Origin: Candidatus Blautia faecigallinarum
GTDB lineage: Bacteria > Bacillota > Clostridia > Lachnospirales > Lachnospiraceae
DNA: 35,520 nucleotides
Assembly: GCA_019116385.1 (NCBI GenBank)
Contig: DXBU01000152.1
Location: 1 to 35,520 of the forward strand
Reading direction: 5' to 3'
The notes under the pieces were generated by a model. It saw only the letters and a program-made list of their open reading frames with translations. It was not told the origin of the DNA and did no database searches. This document shows, one piece after another, positions 25,014-33,193 of this stretch (the first letter of the stretch is position 1; each line of letters starts with the position of its first letter). The translations under genes were made by a program, and so were the position numbers.

Positions 25014-26305
25014 CGGTTCTTTTCCTCCTGCGTTTCAACAATTTTCGTGATCTCACCTAAAAAAGACAAAGATCCAAAGGCCAGGATCACATCCTGCTTC
25101 TTCGCGGCTTTCAGCGCTTTGTCCACTGCCTCTTCTATAGAAGCTGCAGCTTCTGTATCCGGATGCCATCTTTTTGCCTCCCTGGCAAGATCCTCTGCCG
25201 GAAGGGCCCGGGGATTGCCGGGGGTCTGGATGGTAAAGATTTTTTTTGCATAGGGACAGGTGAGCTTTAAGACTTGTCTATAGTCCTTATCCTTAAACAT
25301 ACCTATGATGTAATAGATCGTTCTTCCTGAAAAGTACTGCTTCACTGCCTCTATAAGGGCTAAAGCCGCAGCCGGATTGTGGGCCCCATCCACAACAAAC
25401 AGCGGTTCATTTTTTATGACCGAGAGCCGGCCCGGCCATCTGGCGGCAGCAAGTCCTGTCTTTTTTTCTGCCAGGGAAACGGGAAATCCCATGCCCTCCA
25501 GGCATTTTAAAGTTTCCAGGGCGGTCAGGGCGTTGACGATCTGATGGTCTCCAGGAAGGGTTATCCTATATTTTTCTCCCTCATATAGAAAATCCTGGCA
25601 GAGCAGTTCCCGGCTTATTACCGCTGCCTTGTCCCGGCGCACCAGATGGAGAACTGCGCCCTGTTTTTTTGCCTCTTCCCGGACAGCCTCTTCTGCCGGT
25701 TCTTCCTGGGGCGCACTTATCACCGCACAGCCAGGCTTGATGATCCCTGCCTTCTTTTGGGCGATCTCTTTCAATGTATTTCCCAAAAACTCCTGATGAT
25801 CCATCCCCACCGGAGCGATCACGGCTGCCAGGGTGTTTCGGATCATATTGGTCGCGTCTAGATTTCCGCCCATTCCTACTTCCAATAAAACCAGGTCGCA
25901 TTTTTCTTCTGCAAAAAATAAAAACGCCACCGCCGTTTCGATTTCAAAGGGGGTGGGGTGAGGGAGACCTGCTTTCGTCATATTTTCGATCACATCCGCA
26001 ATGCGGGTGACATATCCGGCAAACTGCTCCCGGCCAACCGGGTTTCCCGCTGTCTCCATCCGCTCCCGATAGGAGTATATAGCAGGCGATATGTACCTTC
26101 CCACACGATAGCCTGCTTCTGACAGCACACTGTATAGATACGCGATCACGGAACCTTTGCCGTTGGTTCCCGCAACATGGACATATTTCAGGGTATCCTG
26201 GGGATCGCCGAGCCGTCTCATCATTTCCCGCATATTGTCCAGTCCCAGAACACTTCCGTACTTTTGGGCGTCTTCAATGTATGCCCTGCTTTGCCGATAG
26301 TCCAT
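25010..26305 (-). CDS. folC: Folylpolyglutamate synthase / dihydrofolate synthase
   Basis: Adds glutamate to dihydropteroate or to folates, a Mur-ligase-type ATP-dependent reaction. The P-loop is HVAGTNGKGSV (GTNGKGS at 46-52), followed by GRYISPAIYSYRERM, LEVGMGGNLDATN and VDGAHNPAAALAL. The 431-residue length is standard. I use the ATG at 26303-26305 (GACAGGAGATAAAA upstream); the frame stays open 19 codons further, without support. It is the first gene of the five-gene operon that continues with pheA. Confidence 0.95.
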   Translation of the reverse strand: MDYRQSRAYIEDAQKYGSVLGLDNMREMMRRLGDPQDTLKYVHVAGTNGKGSVIAYLYSVLSEAGYRVGRYISPAIYSYRERMETAGNPVGREQFAGYVTRIADVIENMTKAGLPHPTPFEIETAVAFLFFAEEKCDLVLLEVGMGGNLDATNMIRNTLAAVIAPVGMDHQEFLGNTLKEIAQKKAGIIKPGCAVISAPQEEPAEEAVREEAKKQGAVLHLVRRDKAAVISRELLCQDFLYEGEKYRITLPGDHQIVNALTALETLKCLEGMGFPVSLAEKKTGLAAARWPGRLSVIKNEPLFVVDGAHNPAAALALIEAVKQYFSGRTIYYIIGMFKDKDYRQVLKLTCPYAKKIFTIQTPGNPRALPAEDLAREAKRWHPDTEAAASIEEAVDKALKAAKKQDVILAFGSLSFLGEITKIVETQEEKNR

Positions 26306-26378
26306 TTTTATCTCCTGTCTGCCGCTTCTGCGCCATTGTATGGGATTTCCGGCGCCGGGCATGTTTTTTGTTCCTGTA

Positions 26379-26407
26379 ATTATACCCTACATGTATGATT
26401 TTTTCAA
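26379..26407 (-). promoter_or_regulatory. Promoter of the folC-pheA-ppk1 operon
   Basis: On the minus strand, TTGAAA (26402-26407), a 17-base spacer and a perfect TATAAT (26379-26384). It predicts a start near 26372 and a 65-70-base leader before folC. Confidence 0.75.
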
Positions 26408-26425
26408 GGCAGGCAATACTAGATT

Positions 26426-26454
26426 ATGTAAAATTTACATTAGGTAAATGTAAA
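26426..26454. repeat. Triple alternating ATGTAAA repeat, candidate operator
   Basis: Three 7-mers alternate in orientation: ATGTAAA (26426-26432), TTTACAT (26434-26440) and ATGTAAA (26448-26454). They form two overlapping dyads, one with a 1-base and one with a 7-base centre. The block lies 19 bases upstream of the folC -35 and 31 bases before the predicted start of the plus-strand membrane gene, so it could act on either. I cannot name the regulator. Confidence 0.45.
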
Positions 26455-26485
26455 AATATCGTCTTTTCTTCTGGGGAAAAGACCA

Positions 26486-26893
26486 GTGAGGAGTGCTGCT
26501 TCCTATATGAAACGAACCTTTTTGCTTTGTGGGTCTATAGGCTGGTGCCTGGAAATTTTGTGGACTGGTTCCCACTCTCTTTTTGCGGGAGAAACTACTA
26601 TGATGGGGAAAACCTCTCTTCTCATGTTTCCCATCTACGGATGCGCCTCCCTCATCGGGCCTGTTTCCCAAAAAATATCTGCGCTTCCTGTTTTTCTCCG
26701 GGGCTGTCTGTATACCGCAGGCATTTTTGCTGCAGAATATTCCAGCGGCTCTCTTTTAAAGCATTTTCACATGTGTCCCTGGGATTATACGGATACGCCC
26801 TTTCATTATAAAGGGCTCATCCGGCTGGACTACGCGCCTCTGTGGTTTGCCACCGGCCTGCTTTTCGAAAAAATACTTGCCAAATCTTCTTGA
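26486..26893 (+). CDS. Small membrane protein, CmpB-like putative ABC transporter permease family
   Basis: A 135-residue protein resembling the family annotated as putative ABC transporter permease (CmpB-like); actual function unknown. Features are a hydrophobic N-terminal helix ([17 protein letters not shown]), [14 protein letters not shown], a central helix near [16 protein letters not shown], the conserved [20 protein letters not shown] and a final helix [14 protein letters not shown]. That is about four membrane segments and no ATPase. The GTG at 26486 follows a GGGGAAAAG site; an ATG at 26507 would remove seven residues and fits homologues, but its nearest AGGAG is 13 bases away. The pyrB promoter overlaps its end. 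Confidence 0.7.
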   Translation: MRSAASYMKRTFLLCGSIGWCLEILWTGSHSLFAGETTMMGKTSLLMFPIYGCASLIGPVSQKISALPVFLRGCLYTAGIFAAEYSSGSLLKHFHMCPWDYTDTPFHYKGLIRLDYAPLWFATGLLFEKILAKSS

Positions 26894-26918
26894 AAAAAGC
26901 CCTCACATATTATATGAT
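26890..26918 (+). promoter_or_regulatory. Promoter of pyrB-pyrI
   Basis: TTGAAA (26890-26895), a 17-base spacer and TATGAT (26913-26918). The -35 overlaps the stop codon of the membrane gene. The predicted leader is only about 24 bases, too short for a PyrR-type attenuator. Confidence 0.7.
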
Positions 26919-26948
26919 GGTGACAGTAAAAAATTATGGAGGTATGAC

Positions 26949-27872
26949 ATGAGACATTTAATGAGCCCGCTGGACTTTTCCGTAGAAGAGCTTGACAAGC
27001 TCCTGGATCTGGCCAACGATATCGAGAGAAATCCCCAAAAGTACGCACATACCTGTGACGACAAGAGATTAGCTACTCTGTTTTACGAACCAAGCACACG
27101 TACCCGTTTAAGCTTCGAAGCTGCCATGATGAACCTTGGAGGAAAGGTCTTAGGCTTTTCCACCGCAGACTCCAGCTCCGCAGCCAAAGGCGAAAGTGTT
27201 GCCGATACCATTCGTGTTACTTCCTGTTATGCAGATATATGCGCTATGCGCCACCCTAAGGAGGGTGCTCCCTTAGTCGCTTCTATGGCCTCTTCCATTC
27301 CTGTGATCAATGCCGGAGACGGCGGTCATCAGCATCCCACCCAGACCCTGACGGACCTTCTCACCATCCGTTCCCTGAAGGGACGGCTTGACAACCTTAC
27401 TATCGGTCTGTGCGGCGATCTGAAATTCGGACGTACCGTGCATTCCCTCATCGAGGCCCTTGTGCGGTATGAAAATGTGAAATTCATCCTCATCTCTCCC
27501 GAGGAGCTGCGTATCCCCAGCTATATCCGGGAAGATGTCCTTCTGAAAAATCACATCGAATTCGCCGAGGTGGAAAGACTGGAAGACGCCATTCCTTCTC
27601 TGGATATCTTATATATGACCCGCGTGCAGAAGGAGCGCTTCTTTAATGAAGAGGATTACGTCCGTATGAAAGACTTCTACATACTGGACAAGCAGAAAAT
27701 GGAGCTTGCAAAGGAAGATATGTATATCCTCCATCCTCTTCCCCGTGTAAACGAGATCGCCGTAGAAGTGGATTCCGATCCCAGAGCCGCTTATTTCAAA
27801 CAGGCGCAGTACGGGGTTTACGTGCGTATGGCACTGATTCTTACATTACTGGAGGTGGATGTATCATGTTAA
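26949..27872 (+). CDS. pyrB: Aspartate carbamoyltransferase catalytic chain
   Basis: Condenses carbamoyl phosphate with aspartate, the committed step of pyrimidine synthesis. The carbamoyl-phosphate loop is [13 protein letters not shown] (STRTR at 49-53). [25 protein letters not shown] and [10 protein letters not shown] complete the active site. The 307-residue length is typical of catalytic chains that associate with a regulatory chain. The ATG at 26949-26951 has TGGAGGT 7 bases upstream; the frame extends further upstream but without a ribosome binding site. Its stop overlaps the pyrI start by 7 bases. Confidence 0.97.
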   Translation: MRHLMSPLDFSVEELDKLLDLANDIERNPQKYAHTCDDKRLATLFYEPSTRTRLSFEAAMMNLGGKVLGFSTADSSSAAKGESVADTIRVTSCYADICAMRHPKEGAPLVASMASSIPVINAGDGGHQHPTQTLTDLLTIRSLKGRLDNLTIGLCGDLKFGRTVHSLIEALVRYENVKFILISPEELRIPSYIREDVLLKNHIEFAEVERLEDAIPSLDILYMTRVQKERFFNEEDYVRMKDFYILDKQKMELAKEDMYILHPLPRVNEIAVEVDSDPRAAYFKQAQYGVYVRMALILTLLEVDVSC

Positions 27873-28303
27873 ACGTAGGAGCACTTCGGGAAGGCTATGT
27901 TCTGGACCACATCAAAGCCGGAAAAGCCATGACCATCTATCACGACCTGAAGCTGGACAAGCTGGACTGTACCGTAGCCATCATCAAAAACGCCCGCAGC
28001 AACAAGATGGGCAAAAAGGACATCATCAAGGTGGAATGCCCCATTGAAAAGCTGGACCTGGATATCCTGGGATTTATCGATCACAACATCACTGTTAATA
28101 TCATCAAAGACGAAAAGATCGTAGAAAAGAAGCAGCTAAAGCTGCCCAAAGAGATCACCAATGTGATCAAATGTAAAAATCCCCGGTGCATCACTTCCAT
28201 CGAGCAGGGACTGGATCACGTATTCTTCCTGGCCGACCCGGAAAAAGAGATCTACCGCTGCAAATACTGCGAGGAGAAATACAGAGGAAAACGGAATAAG
28301 TAA
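27866..28303 (+). CDS. pyrI: Aspartate carbamoyltransferase regulatory chain
   Basis: Binds nucleotide effectors and holds the catalytic trimers in the allosteric holoenzyme. The 145 residues have the N-terminal allosteric domain ([20 protein letters not shown]...) and a C-terminal zinc domain with C103, C108, C132 and C135 (CKNPRC and CKYC). The start is inside the end of pyrB, so the two chains are probably made in balance by coupling. A terminator follows immediately. Confidence 0.97.
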   Translation: MLNVGALREGYVLDHIKAGKAMTIYHDLKLDKLDCTVAIIKNARSNKMGKKDIIKVECPIEKLDLDILGFIDHNITVNIIKDEKIVEKKQLKLPKEITNVIKCKNPRCITSIEQGLDHVFFLADPEKEIYRCKYCEEKYRGKRNK

Positions 28304-28335
28304 AAAAAGGAACCGCTTGTCTGCGGTTCCTTTTT
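28304..28335. terminator. Bidirectional terminator between pyrI and potCD
   Basis: A stem GGAACCGC (28309-28316) with GCGGTTCC (28323-28330) and a 6-base loop, with A-run and T-run flanks. It ends the pyrBI transcript on the plus strand and the pot operon on the minus strand. Confidence 0.88.
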
Positions 28336-28361
28336 CATATATGCACATATCTTCCGGCCTG

Positions 28362-30254
28362 TCAGCTTGCATTGCTGGCCGCGATCTTCACCTTGCTCCA
28401 GAGGTTGCTGATGATCTTGCGGGTGTCTTCATTGTAGACAAAGACCTCATCCATTTCATAACCCATTCTTGGGACATAAGCATCGATCCCTTCAAATTCT
28501 CCGCCCTCTCCCGAAAGATCCGCCGCCACCTCTTCATTGGGCGACGTGTAGCCTACATAGCTGGAATTATCATAAGCGATATCATATTCGCTGATGAAGT
28601 TCATAAATTCATGGGCAAGCTCAGGGTTTTCCGCATTGGCGGGGATGACCATGGAATCAAACCACAGATTGGTCCCGCTTTCCGGCAGATAAAAGCCCAT
28701 GTTTTCATTTTCGCTCATCACGTAAGCGGCGTCCCCGGAATAGATCAGGCCGAGAGCCTTTCTTCCCTGGGCCATGTTGTCGATGATCTCGTCGGTGACG
28801 ATCTCCGGCTTCATGGTCTGCACACATTCCTCCAGCCAGTCATAGGCGGCATTCAGCTCCTCTTCGTTTTCCGTATTCATGGAATACCCGAGAGCCTTTA
28901 AGGCCATCATAAAGGAATCACGTTCCGAGTCATAAAGATAGATATCCCCGTAATATTTTTCGTTCTTAAAGATGTCAAAGCCCTGCTCTTTCAGTTCCTC
29001 AAGATCCACCTTTGTCTTGTCATAAACGATCCCCACCGTCCCCCAGAAATAAGGTACCGAATAGGTATTCTCCGGGTCATAGGGCGGATTTAAGACCGCC
29101 TCATTTAAAACATCCATACAGGTAAGAAGGGACGGATCAAGGGGCTGGAGCAGATCTTCCTCGATCAGCCGCTGGATCATATAATCGCTGGGGATCAGCA
29201 GGTCGTAGGCTTCCCCGTTTGCCACCTTGATGTACATCTGTTCATTGGAATCAAAGTTTTCCATGATGACCGTCGCTCCGGTCCTGGCTTCAAAATCCGG
29301 CACCACTTCCTCGCCGATGTATTCTCCCGGCATATATACATACAGGGTCTCGCCGGCATAGGGAAGGGCGGAGTCGCCTCCCTCCGGGCGGAGCAGAAAT
29401 ACCGCTGCAAGGACCGCGCAGAGCGCCAGAGCCCCCGGCAGCACCCATCTTCTTTTTCCGATCTCTTCCCGGGTCTCCCGTTTTGCCATCAGTACCGGAA
29501 CGAGATTGATCACTGCCAGCGCAATGGTTATGATCACTACCACCAGGGTAGAGATCGCGTTGATGCTGGGATTGATCCTTTTGCTCATGGTATAGACCAT
29601 GATGCTCAGATTCTTCACGCCGCCTCCGGTCACAAAATAGGAAATGATAAAATCATCCACGGACATGGTAAAGGCGATCAGGGCGCCGGACAGGATCCCC
29701 GGGGTGATCTGCGGCACAATGGCCTTTGTAAGAGCCTGCCAGGGCGTAGCCCCCAGATCCATGGCCGCATCGGCGATATTGGGATCCATGGAACGGATCT
29801 TCGGCATCACGGACAGCATCACGTAGGGGGTGCAAAAAGCAATGTGGGCCAGCAGCATGGTCATATATCCCTTTCCCACCCGGAAGGTGATAAAAAGGAG
29901 CATGAAGCCAATGGCTGTGACGATCTCCGGATTCATAAGGGGGAGATTGTTAACCTGTTCCATCACATTGCGCACGATCTTCCTGGATCTGCTCAGCCCG
30001 ATGGCCGCCACCGTTCCCGCCGCGGTGGACACGGCGGTGGCGATCAGCGCCACGCTGAAGGTGGTATACAAAGCCTCCATCATGTCCCTGGATTCCAGCA
30101 TATGCTGATACCAGCGCAGAGAAAAGCCGGTAAAGACGGTCAGGGATTTTCCTTCGTTAAAGGAGAAGATGATCATGTACAGGATGGGAAGATAAAAGAA
30201 CACGATCATCAGTGTCATCAGGATCTTCCCAAAAGGACGTTTTCCTTTTTTCAT
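28362..30254 (-). CDS. potCD: PotC-PotD fusion: polyamine ABC permease joined to its substrate-binding protein
   Basis: One 630-residue chain combines the second inner-membrane permease of a spermidine/putrescine importer with its binding protein. Residues 1-260 are a PotC-type permease with six predicted helices and the EAA loop ADAAMDLGATPWQALTKAIVP, which docks on the ATPase. An extra helix (WVLPGALALCAVLAAVFLL, about 270-288) then leads to a PotD-like domain (about 297-630) beginning LYVYMPGEYIGEEVVPDFE, with YDLLIPSDYMI and the aromatic PYFWGTVGIVYD segment. The extra helix places the binding domain outside the cell. I prefer the ATG at 30252-30254 (AGGAG 8 bases upstream) over the GTG at 30263. 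It follows potB with 5 bases between. Confidence 0.92.
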   Translation of the reverse strand: MKKGKRPFGKILMTLMIVFFYLPILYMIIFSFNEGKSLTVFTGFSLRWYQHMLESRDMMEALYTTFSVALIATAVSTAAGTVAAIGLSRSRKIVRNVMEQVNNLPLMNPEIVTAIGFMLLFITFRVGKGYMTMLLAHIAFCTPYVMLSVMPKIRSMDPNIADAAMDLGATPWQALTKAIVPQITPGILSGALIAFTMSVDDFIISYFVTGGGVKNLSIMVYTMSKRINPSINAISTLVVVIITIALAVINLVPVLMAKRETREEIGKRRWVLPGALALCAVLAAVFLLRPEGGDSALPYAGETLYVYMPGEYIGEEVVPDFEARTGATVIMENFDSNEQMYIKVANGEAYDLLIPSDYMIQRLIEEDLLQPLDPSLLTCMDVLNEAVLNPPYDPENTYSVPYFWGTVGIVYDKTKVDLEELKEQGFDIFKNEKYYGDIYLYDSERDSFMMALKALGYSMNTENEEELNAAYDWLEECVQTMKPEIVTDEIIDNMAQGRKALGLIYSGDAAYVMSENENMGFYLPESGTNLWFDSMVIPANAENPELAHEFMNFISEYDIAYDNSSYVGYTSPNEEVAADLSGEGGEFEGIDAYVPRMGYEMDEVFVYNEDTRKIISNLWSKVKIAASNAS

Positions 30255-30259
30255 CTCGG

Positions 30260-31096
30260 TCACTCCTCCTTTCCGCCCTGGTTATGGAGCTCCACCTTGC
30301 GCACAGCCATCATCAGGAGCATCATGACCGCCGCCATGATCATGGAGATCGCGCTTCCGAAATTCCACTCTCCCACGGTGATGAACTGGTTCTCGATCAG
30401 GTTTCCGATGAGGAAATACTGGCCGCCTCCCAAAAGCTTTGGGATAAAGAAGGAACTTACCGCCGGCAGGAACACTAGGGTGATCCCGTTGATCACGCCG
30501 GGCAGGGACAAAGGAAGGGTCACCCGCAGAAACGCCTGTACAGGGTTGGCCCCCAGATCCGCCCCTGCTTCCAGAAGAGAAGTATCCATCTTGCACAGGG
30601 AAGTATTGATCTGCAGGATCATAAAGGGCACAAAATTGTATACCATGCCCAGAAGGACCGCCCCTTCTGTATATAAAAGCTCCGGCGTTCCAAGTCCCAG
30701 AATGTTCAGGATCTGCTGGATGGGGCCGCCTTCGCTCAGCATCCCGATCCACGCATAGGTCCTTACCAGCATATTGATCCAGGTAGGGATGGTGATGCAC
30801 AGGACCAGGAGCCTCTGTGTCTTTTCACTGCTGCGGGATATAAAATATGCCGCAGGATAGCCTAAGATCAGGCAGATAACAGTCGTCTTGAACGCGATCC
30901 CTAAAGAGCGCCAGAGGATTATCAAAAAATCCGGGTCGGTGAAAAATTTGGCATAATGCTCTAAAGTCAGGGAAAAGGAAATGATGCTGTTGCCCGGCTC
31001 TGTGACAGAGTACAGGGCGATCAGGCCCATAGGCAGGATCAGCATCAGGACCGCCCATATGATATAGGGGACCGCCAATTGTGAAAACCGTTTCAT
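30260..31096 (-). CDS. potB: Spermidine/putrescine ABC transporter permease PotB
   Basis: First membrane permease of the polyamine importer. The 278 residues have six hydrophobic helices (first IIWAVLMLILPMGLIALYSV) and the EAA loop LLEAGADLGANPVQAFLRVTLP, which contacts PotA. The order potA-potB-potCD is that of classical pot operons. The start overlaps the potA stop by one base (TGATG), so translation is coupled. Confidence 0.93.
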   Translation of the reverse strand: MKRFSQLAVPYIIWAVLMLILPMGLIALYSVTEPGNSIISFSLTLEHYAKFFTDPDFLIILWRSLGIAFKTTVICLILGYPAAYFISRSSEKTQRLLVLCITIPTWINMLVRTYAWIGMLSEGGPIQQILNILGLGTPELLYTEGAVLLGMVYNFVPFMILQINTSLCKMDTSLLEAGADLGANPVQAFLRVTLPLSLPGVINGITLVFLPAVSSFFIPKLLGGGQYFLIGNLIENQFITVGEWNFGSAISMIMAAVMMLLMMAVRKVELHNQGGKEE

Positions 31097-32673
31097 CAGA
31101 AGGTCATCCTCGACATTACATGGATATCTTCCGGGAAGAACGTCAGGCCGACCTCCTGACCTACTTCCGAGTAGTCGGTGGTGTGGATCTTAAGTTCCCG
31201 TCCGGTGGTGGAGAATGTCACCTTGTAAATTCCTTCTTTTACCTTTTCCGGCTCAAAATCATAGTCCACACTGATATCCACGCTCTGGCTTTCATCGCTC
31301 AGCTTCCAGCCCTGGGCGTTCGCCCAGGTTTTCAGGTCTGTGTCCAGCGCCTGGGATTCCAGGATCTCGTCCACAGTTTTCGTAAAGCTGAAGGCCATGA
31401 CCGCCTCATTGGCTTTCTCATTTTTAACAAAGGGCTGGTTCACCACATAGATCGTCCGCTGGATGCTTGTGCCGTTCCCGGTGGAAAAGCGCACCGGATA
31501 CTGGCCGATCTTTTCCTGGATGTCGTATTCGATCCTGGCGATGGAAATATAGTCGTCCGTCTCCGGGTTCCATGCCTGGGCGTTGGAACGGGCGATGATC
31601 TCCTTGTCGTCCAGGAGCTTCACATCCTCCAGGTCCACATAGAAGTTTCCGGCGCTCATCTTCTCTTTCCCGTCGGCGCTGGTCACGTCCTGGTTCTGGA
31701 TCACGTGCATATTTACCGTAACGCTGGTTCCCGGGACGGTCTCCACGATGATCTCATAATGCACGCCTTTAAACAGCACGCTCAGTACTTCTCCGGTCAT
31801 CTTTCCGGCTTCCGGCTTTACGATATCGATATCCTCCGGCCGGATGACCACATCCACCGGCTCGTTCTTCTTAAACCCAAAGTCCACACAGTCAAAGGTG
31901 ATATCGTCAAAGCACACCTTGTAGTCCTCCAGCATGACTCCGGGGATGATATTGCTCTCTCCGATAAAGTTGGCCACATAACGGTTAGCCGGCTCGTTAT
32001 AGATTTCCTCCGGGGTGCCCGCCTGCTGGATCTCTCCCCCTTTCATGACCACGATCTTATCCGACATGGTAAGAGCTTCTTCCTGGTCATGGGTGACAAA
32101 GATAAAGGTGATCCCCACCTCCTGCTGGATCCGCTTCAGCTCGTACTGCATCTCCTTGCGCAGTTTCAGGTCCAGGGCAGCCAGAGGCTCGTCCAGAAGG
32201 AGCACCTTGGGCTCGTTTACCAGCGCTCTGGCGATGGCCACACGCTGCTGCTGCCCGCCGGAGAGCAGAGTGGTATTTTTCTTTTCGTAGCCTTCCAGGC
32301 CGATGAGTTTGAGCATCTTCATGACCTTCTGGTCGATGACGTCCTTGCTCATTTTCTTGATCTTCAGTCCAAAGGCGATATTCTCGTAAACATTTAAATG
32401 GGGAAACAGGGCGTATTTCTGGAATACCGTGTTCAGTTCCCGTTCATAGGGAGGCTTTTTGCTGATCTCCTCTCCGTCAAAGATCACCTCCCCCTCGTCT
32501 GCGTCCAGAAAGCCGCCGAGGATCCGCAGCAGAGTGGTCTTCCCGCACCCGCTGGGGCCTAAAAGAGTTACAAATTCTTTTTCATAGATATCCAGATTGA
32601 CGCCCTTTAAGACGATCTGGCCGTCGAAATTCTTTACGATATTCCGAAACTCGATCAGCTTCTTCCTTTCCAT
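31096..32673 (-). CDS. potA: Spermidine/putrescine ABC transporter ATPase PotA with large C-terminal insertion
   Basis: ATPase of the polyamine importer. The nucleotide-binding domain is complete: Walker [10 protein letters not shown] (39-47), Q-loop VFQKYALFP, signature LSGGQQQR (137-144), Walker B VLLLDEP (157-163) and switch histidine H195. A TOBE-type module begins near residue 240 ([11 protein letters not shown] at 275-285, [13 protein letters not shown] at 300-312) and its closing strand [13 protein letters not shown] comes only at 508-520. Between them are about 170 residues not found in ordinary ~350-residue PotA. This insert holds two similar units (364-398 and 452-489) sharing NAQ-W, YD, EK and FST positions. 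The ribosome binding site is GAGGAAAAG. I found no convincing promoter. Confidence 0.93.
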   Translation of the reverse strand: MERKKLIEFRNIVKNFDGQIVLKGVNLDIYEKEFVTLLGPSGCGKTTLLRILGGFLDADEGEVIFDGEEISKKPPYERELNTVFQKYALFPHLNVYENIAFGLKIKKMSKDVIDQKVMKMLKLIGLEGYEKKNTTLLSGGQQQRVAIARALVNEPKVLLLDEPLAALDLKLRKEMQYELKRIQQEVGITFIFVTHDQEEALTMSDKIVVMKGGEIQQAGTPEEIYNEPANRYVANFIGESNIIPGVMLEDYKVCFDDITFDCVDFGFKKNEPVDVVIRPEDIDIVKPEAGKMTGEVLSVLFKGVHYEIIVETVPGTSVTVNMHVIQNQDVTSADGKEKMSAGNFYVDLEDVKLLDDKEIIARSNAQAWNPETDDYISIARIEYDIQEKIGQYPVRFSTGNGTSIQRTIYVVNQPFVKNEKANEAVMAFSFTKTVDEILESQALDTDLKTWANAQGWKLSDESQSVDISVDYDFEPEKVKEGIYKVTFSTTGRELKIHTTDYSEVGQEVGLTFFPEDIHVMSRMTF

Positions 32674-32781
32674 CTTTTCCTCTTTTCTGACGCGTCCGCC
32701 GCGTCATCTTCGTAGCTTTAAAGGTTCACCTGCAAATCCTTTGCTTCTTTTGCGGTTGGGTATCATAAACATAAAAAAAGA
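32674..32781 (-). other. Gap between rnpB and potA with small inverted repeats
   Basis: No gene is seen. Read on the minus strand it begins with the T-run that ends rnpB transcription (complement of 32773-32779). AAAGG and CCTTT arms follow, then a GC-rich hairpin GACGCG (32689-32694) / CGCGTC (32700-32705) whose end is 15 bases before the potA ATG, close to its ribosome binding site. No clear sigma-A promoter is visible, so potA may depend on readthrough or a weak promoter. Confidence 0.4.
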
Positions 32782-33134
32782 GCACAAGCAGACCGATAAG
32801 CCGGGTTATGTCGAGGGTGATCATCTATCTAGGCCGCCCGTCGCCGGACGGCTCAAGCGACCTACCTGAAAGCACGACGGGCCGCCGTATGGCTTTCTTT
32901 TTGGTCTTGCTTCGGATGGAGTTTACATGTGCCCTTCCTGTTGCCAGCAAGGCGGTAGTCTCTTACACTGCCTTTCCACCCTTACCTTCTGTAAAGAAGG
33001 CGGTTTATTTCTGTTGCACTGGTCTGGGAGTCACCTCCACCGGACGTTATCCGGCATCCTGCCCTGTGAAGCCCGGACTTTCCTCGTCTGCACCCTTTCG
33101 TCTGTGCAGCCGCGATCACCTGGTCTGCTTGCGC
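32782..33134 (-). ncRNA. rnpB: RNase P RNA, type A
   Basis: The catalytic RNA of RNase P, which matures tRNA 5' ends. On the minus strand the ends pair to make P1 (GCGCAAGCAGACC with GGTCTGCTTGTGC). The conserved core is present: GAGGAAAGTCCGGGCT near the 5' side, ACAGAAATAAACCGCC, the AGGTAAGGGTGGAAAGG stretch with GTAAGAGACTACCGC, and the 3' part ACATAACCCGGCTTATCGG. About 353 nt. The layout is the ancestral A type, not the Bacillus B type. P1 followed directly by a T-run also serves as terminator. Confidence 0.93.
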
Positions 33135-33141
33135 AAATGCT

Positions 33142-33170
33142 ATTCTATCATGTATTTTCTAAGATGTAAA
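33142..33170 (-). promoter_or_regulatory. Promoter of rnpB
   Basis: On the minus strand, TTTACA (33165-33170), a 17-base spacer and TAGAAT (33142-33147), placing the transcription start at or within a few bases of the RNase P RNA 5' end. It sits just after the stop codon of the kinase-like gene. Confidence 0.75.
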
Positions 33171-33193
33171 GCCTTATCCCGGCCTTCCCACAT

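Noticed and set aside
26426..26454. TyrR-like operator near pheA
   Set aside because: The boxes share TGTAAA/TTTACA with E. coli TyrR sites, but the spacing differs (1 and 7 against 6) and TyrR is not expected in Clostridia, so I do not assign a regulator.
31081..32397. Open reading frame of 438 codons on the plus strand
   Set aside because: It lies wholly antisense to potA, which has all ABC motifs and a proper ribosome binding site. The translated plus-strand sequence shows no family motif and arises from codon bias.
32689..32705. GC-rich hairpin before potA as a possible terminator or riboswitch
   Set aside because: The stem is 6 bp without a T-run, and no riboswitch core is recognisable. 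I keep it only as a feature of the gap.
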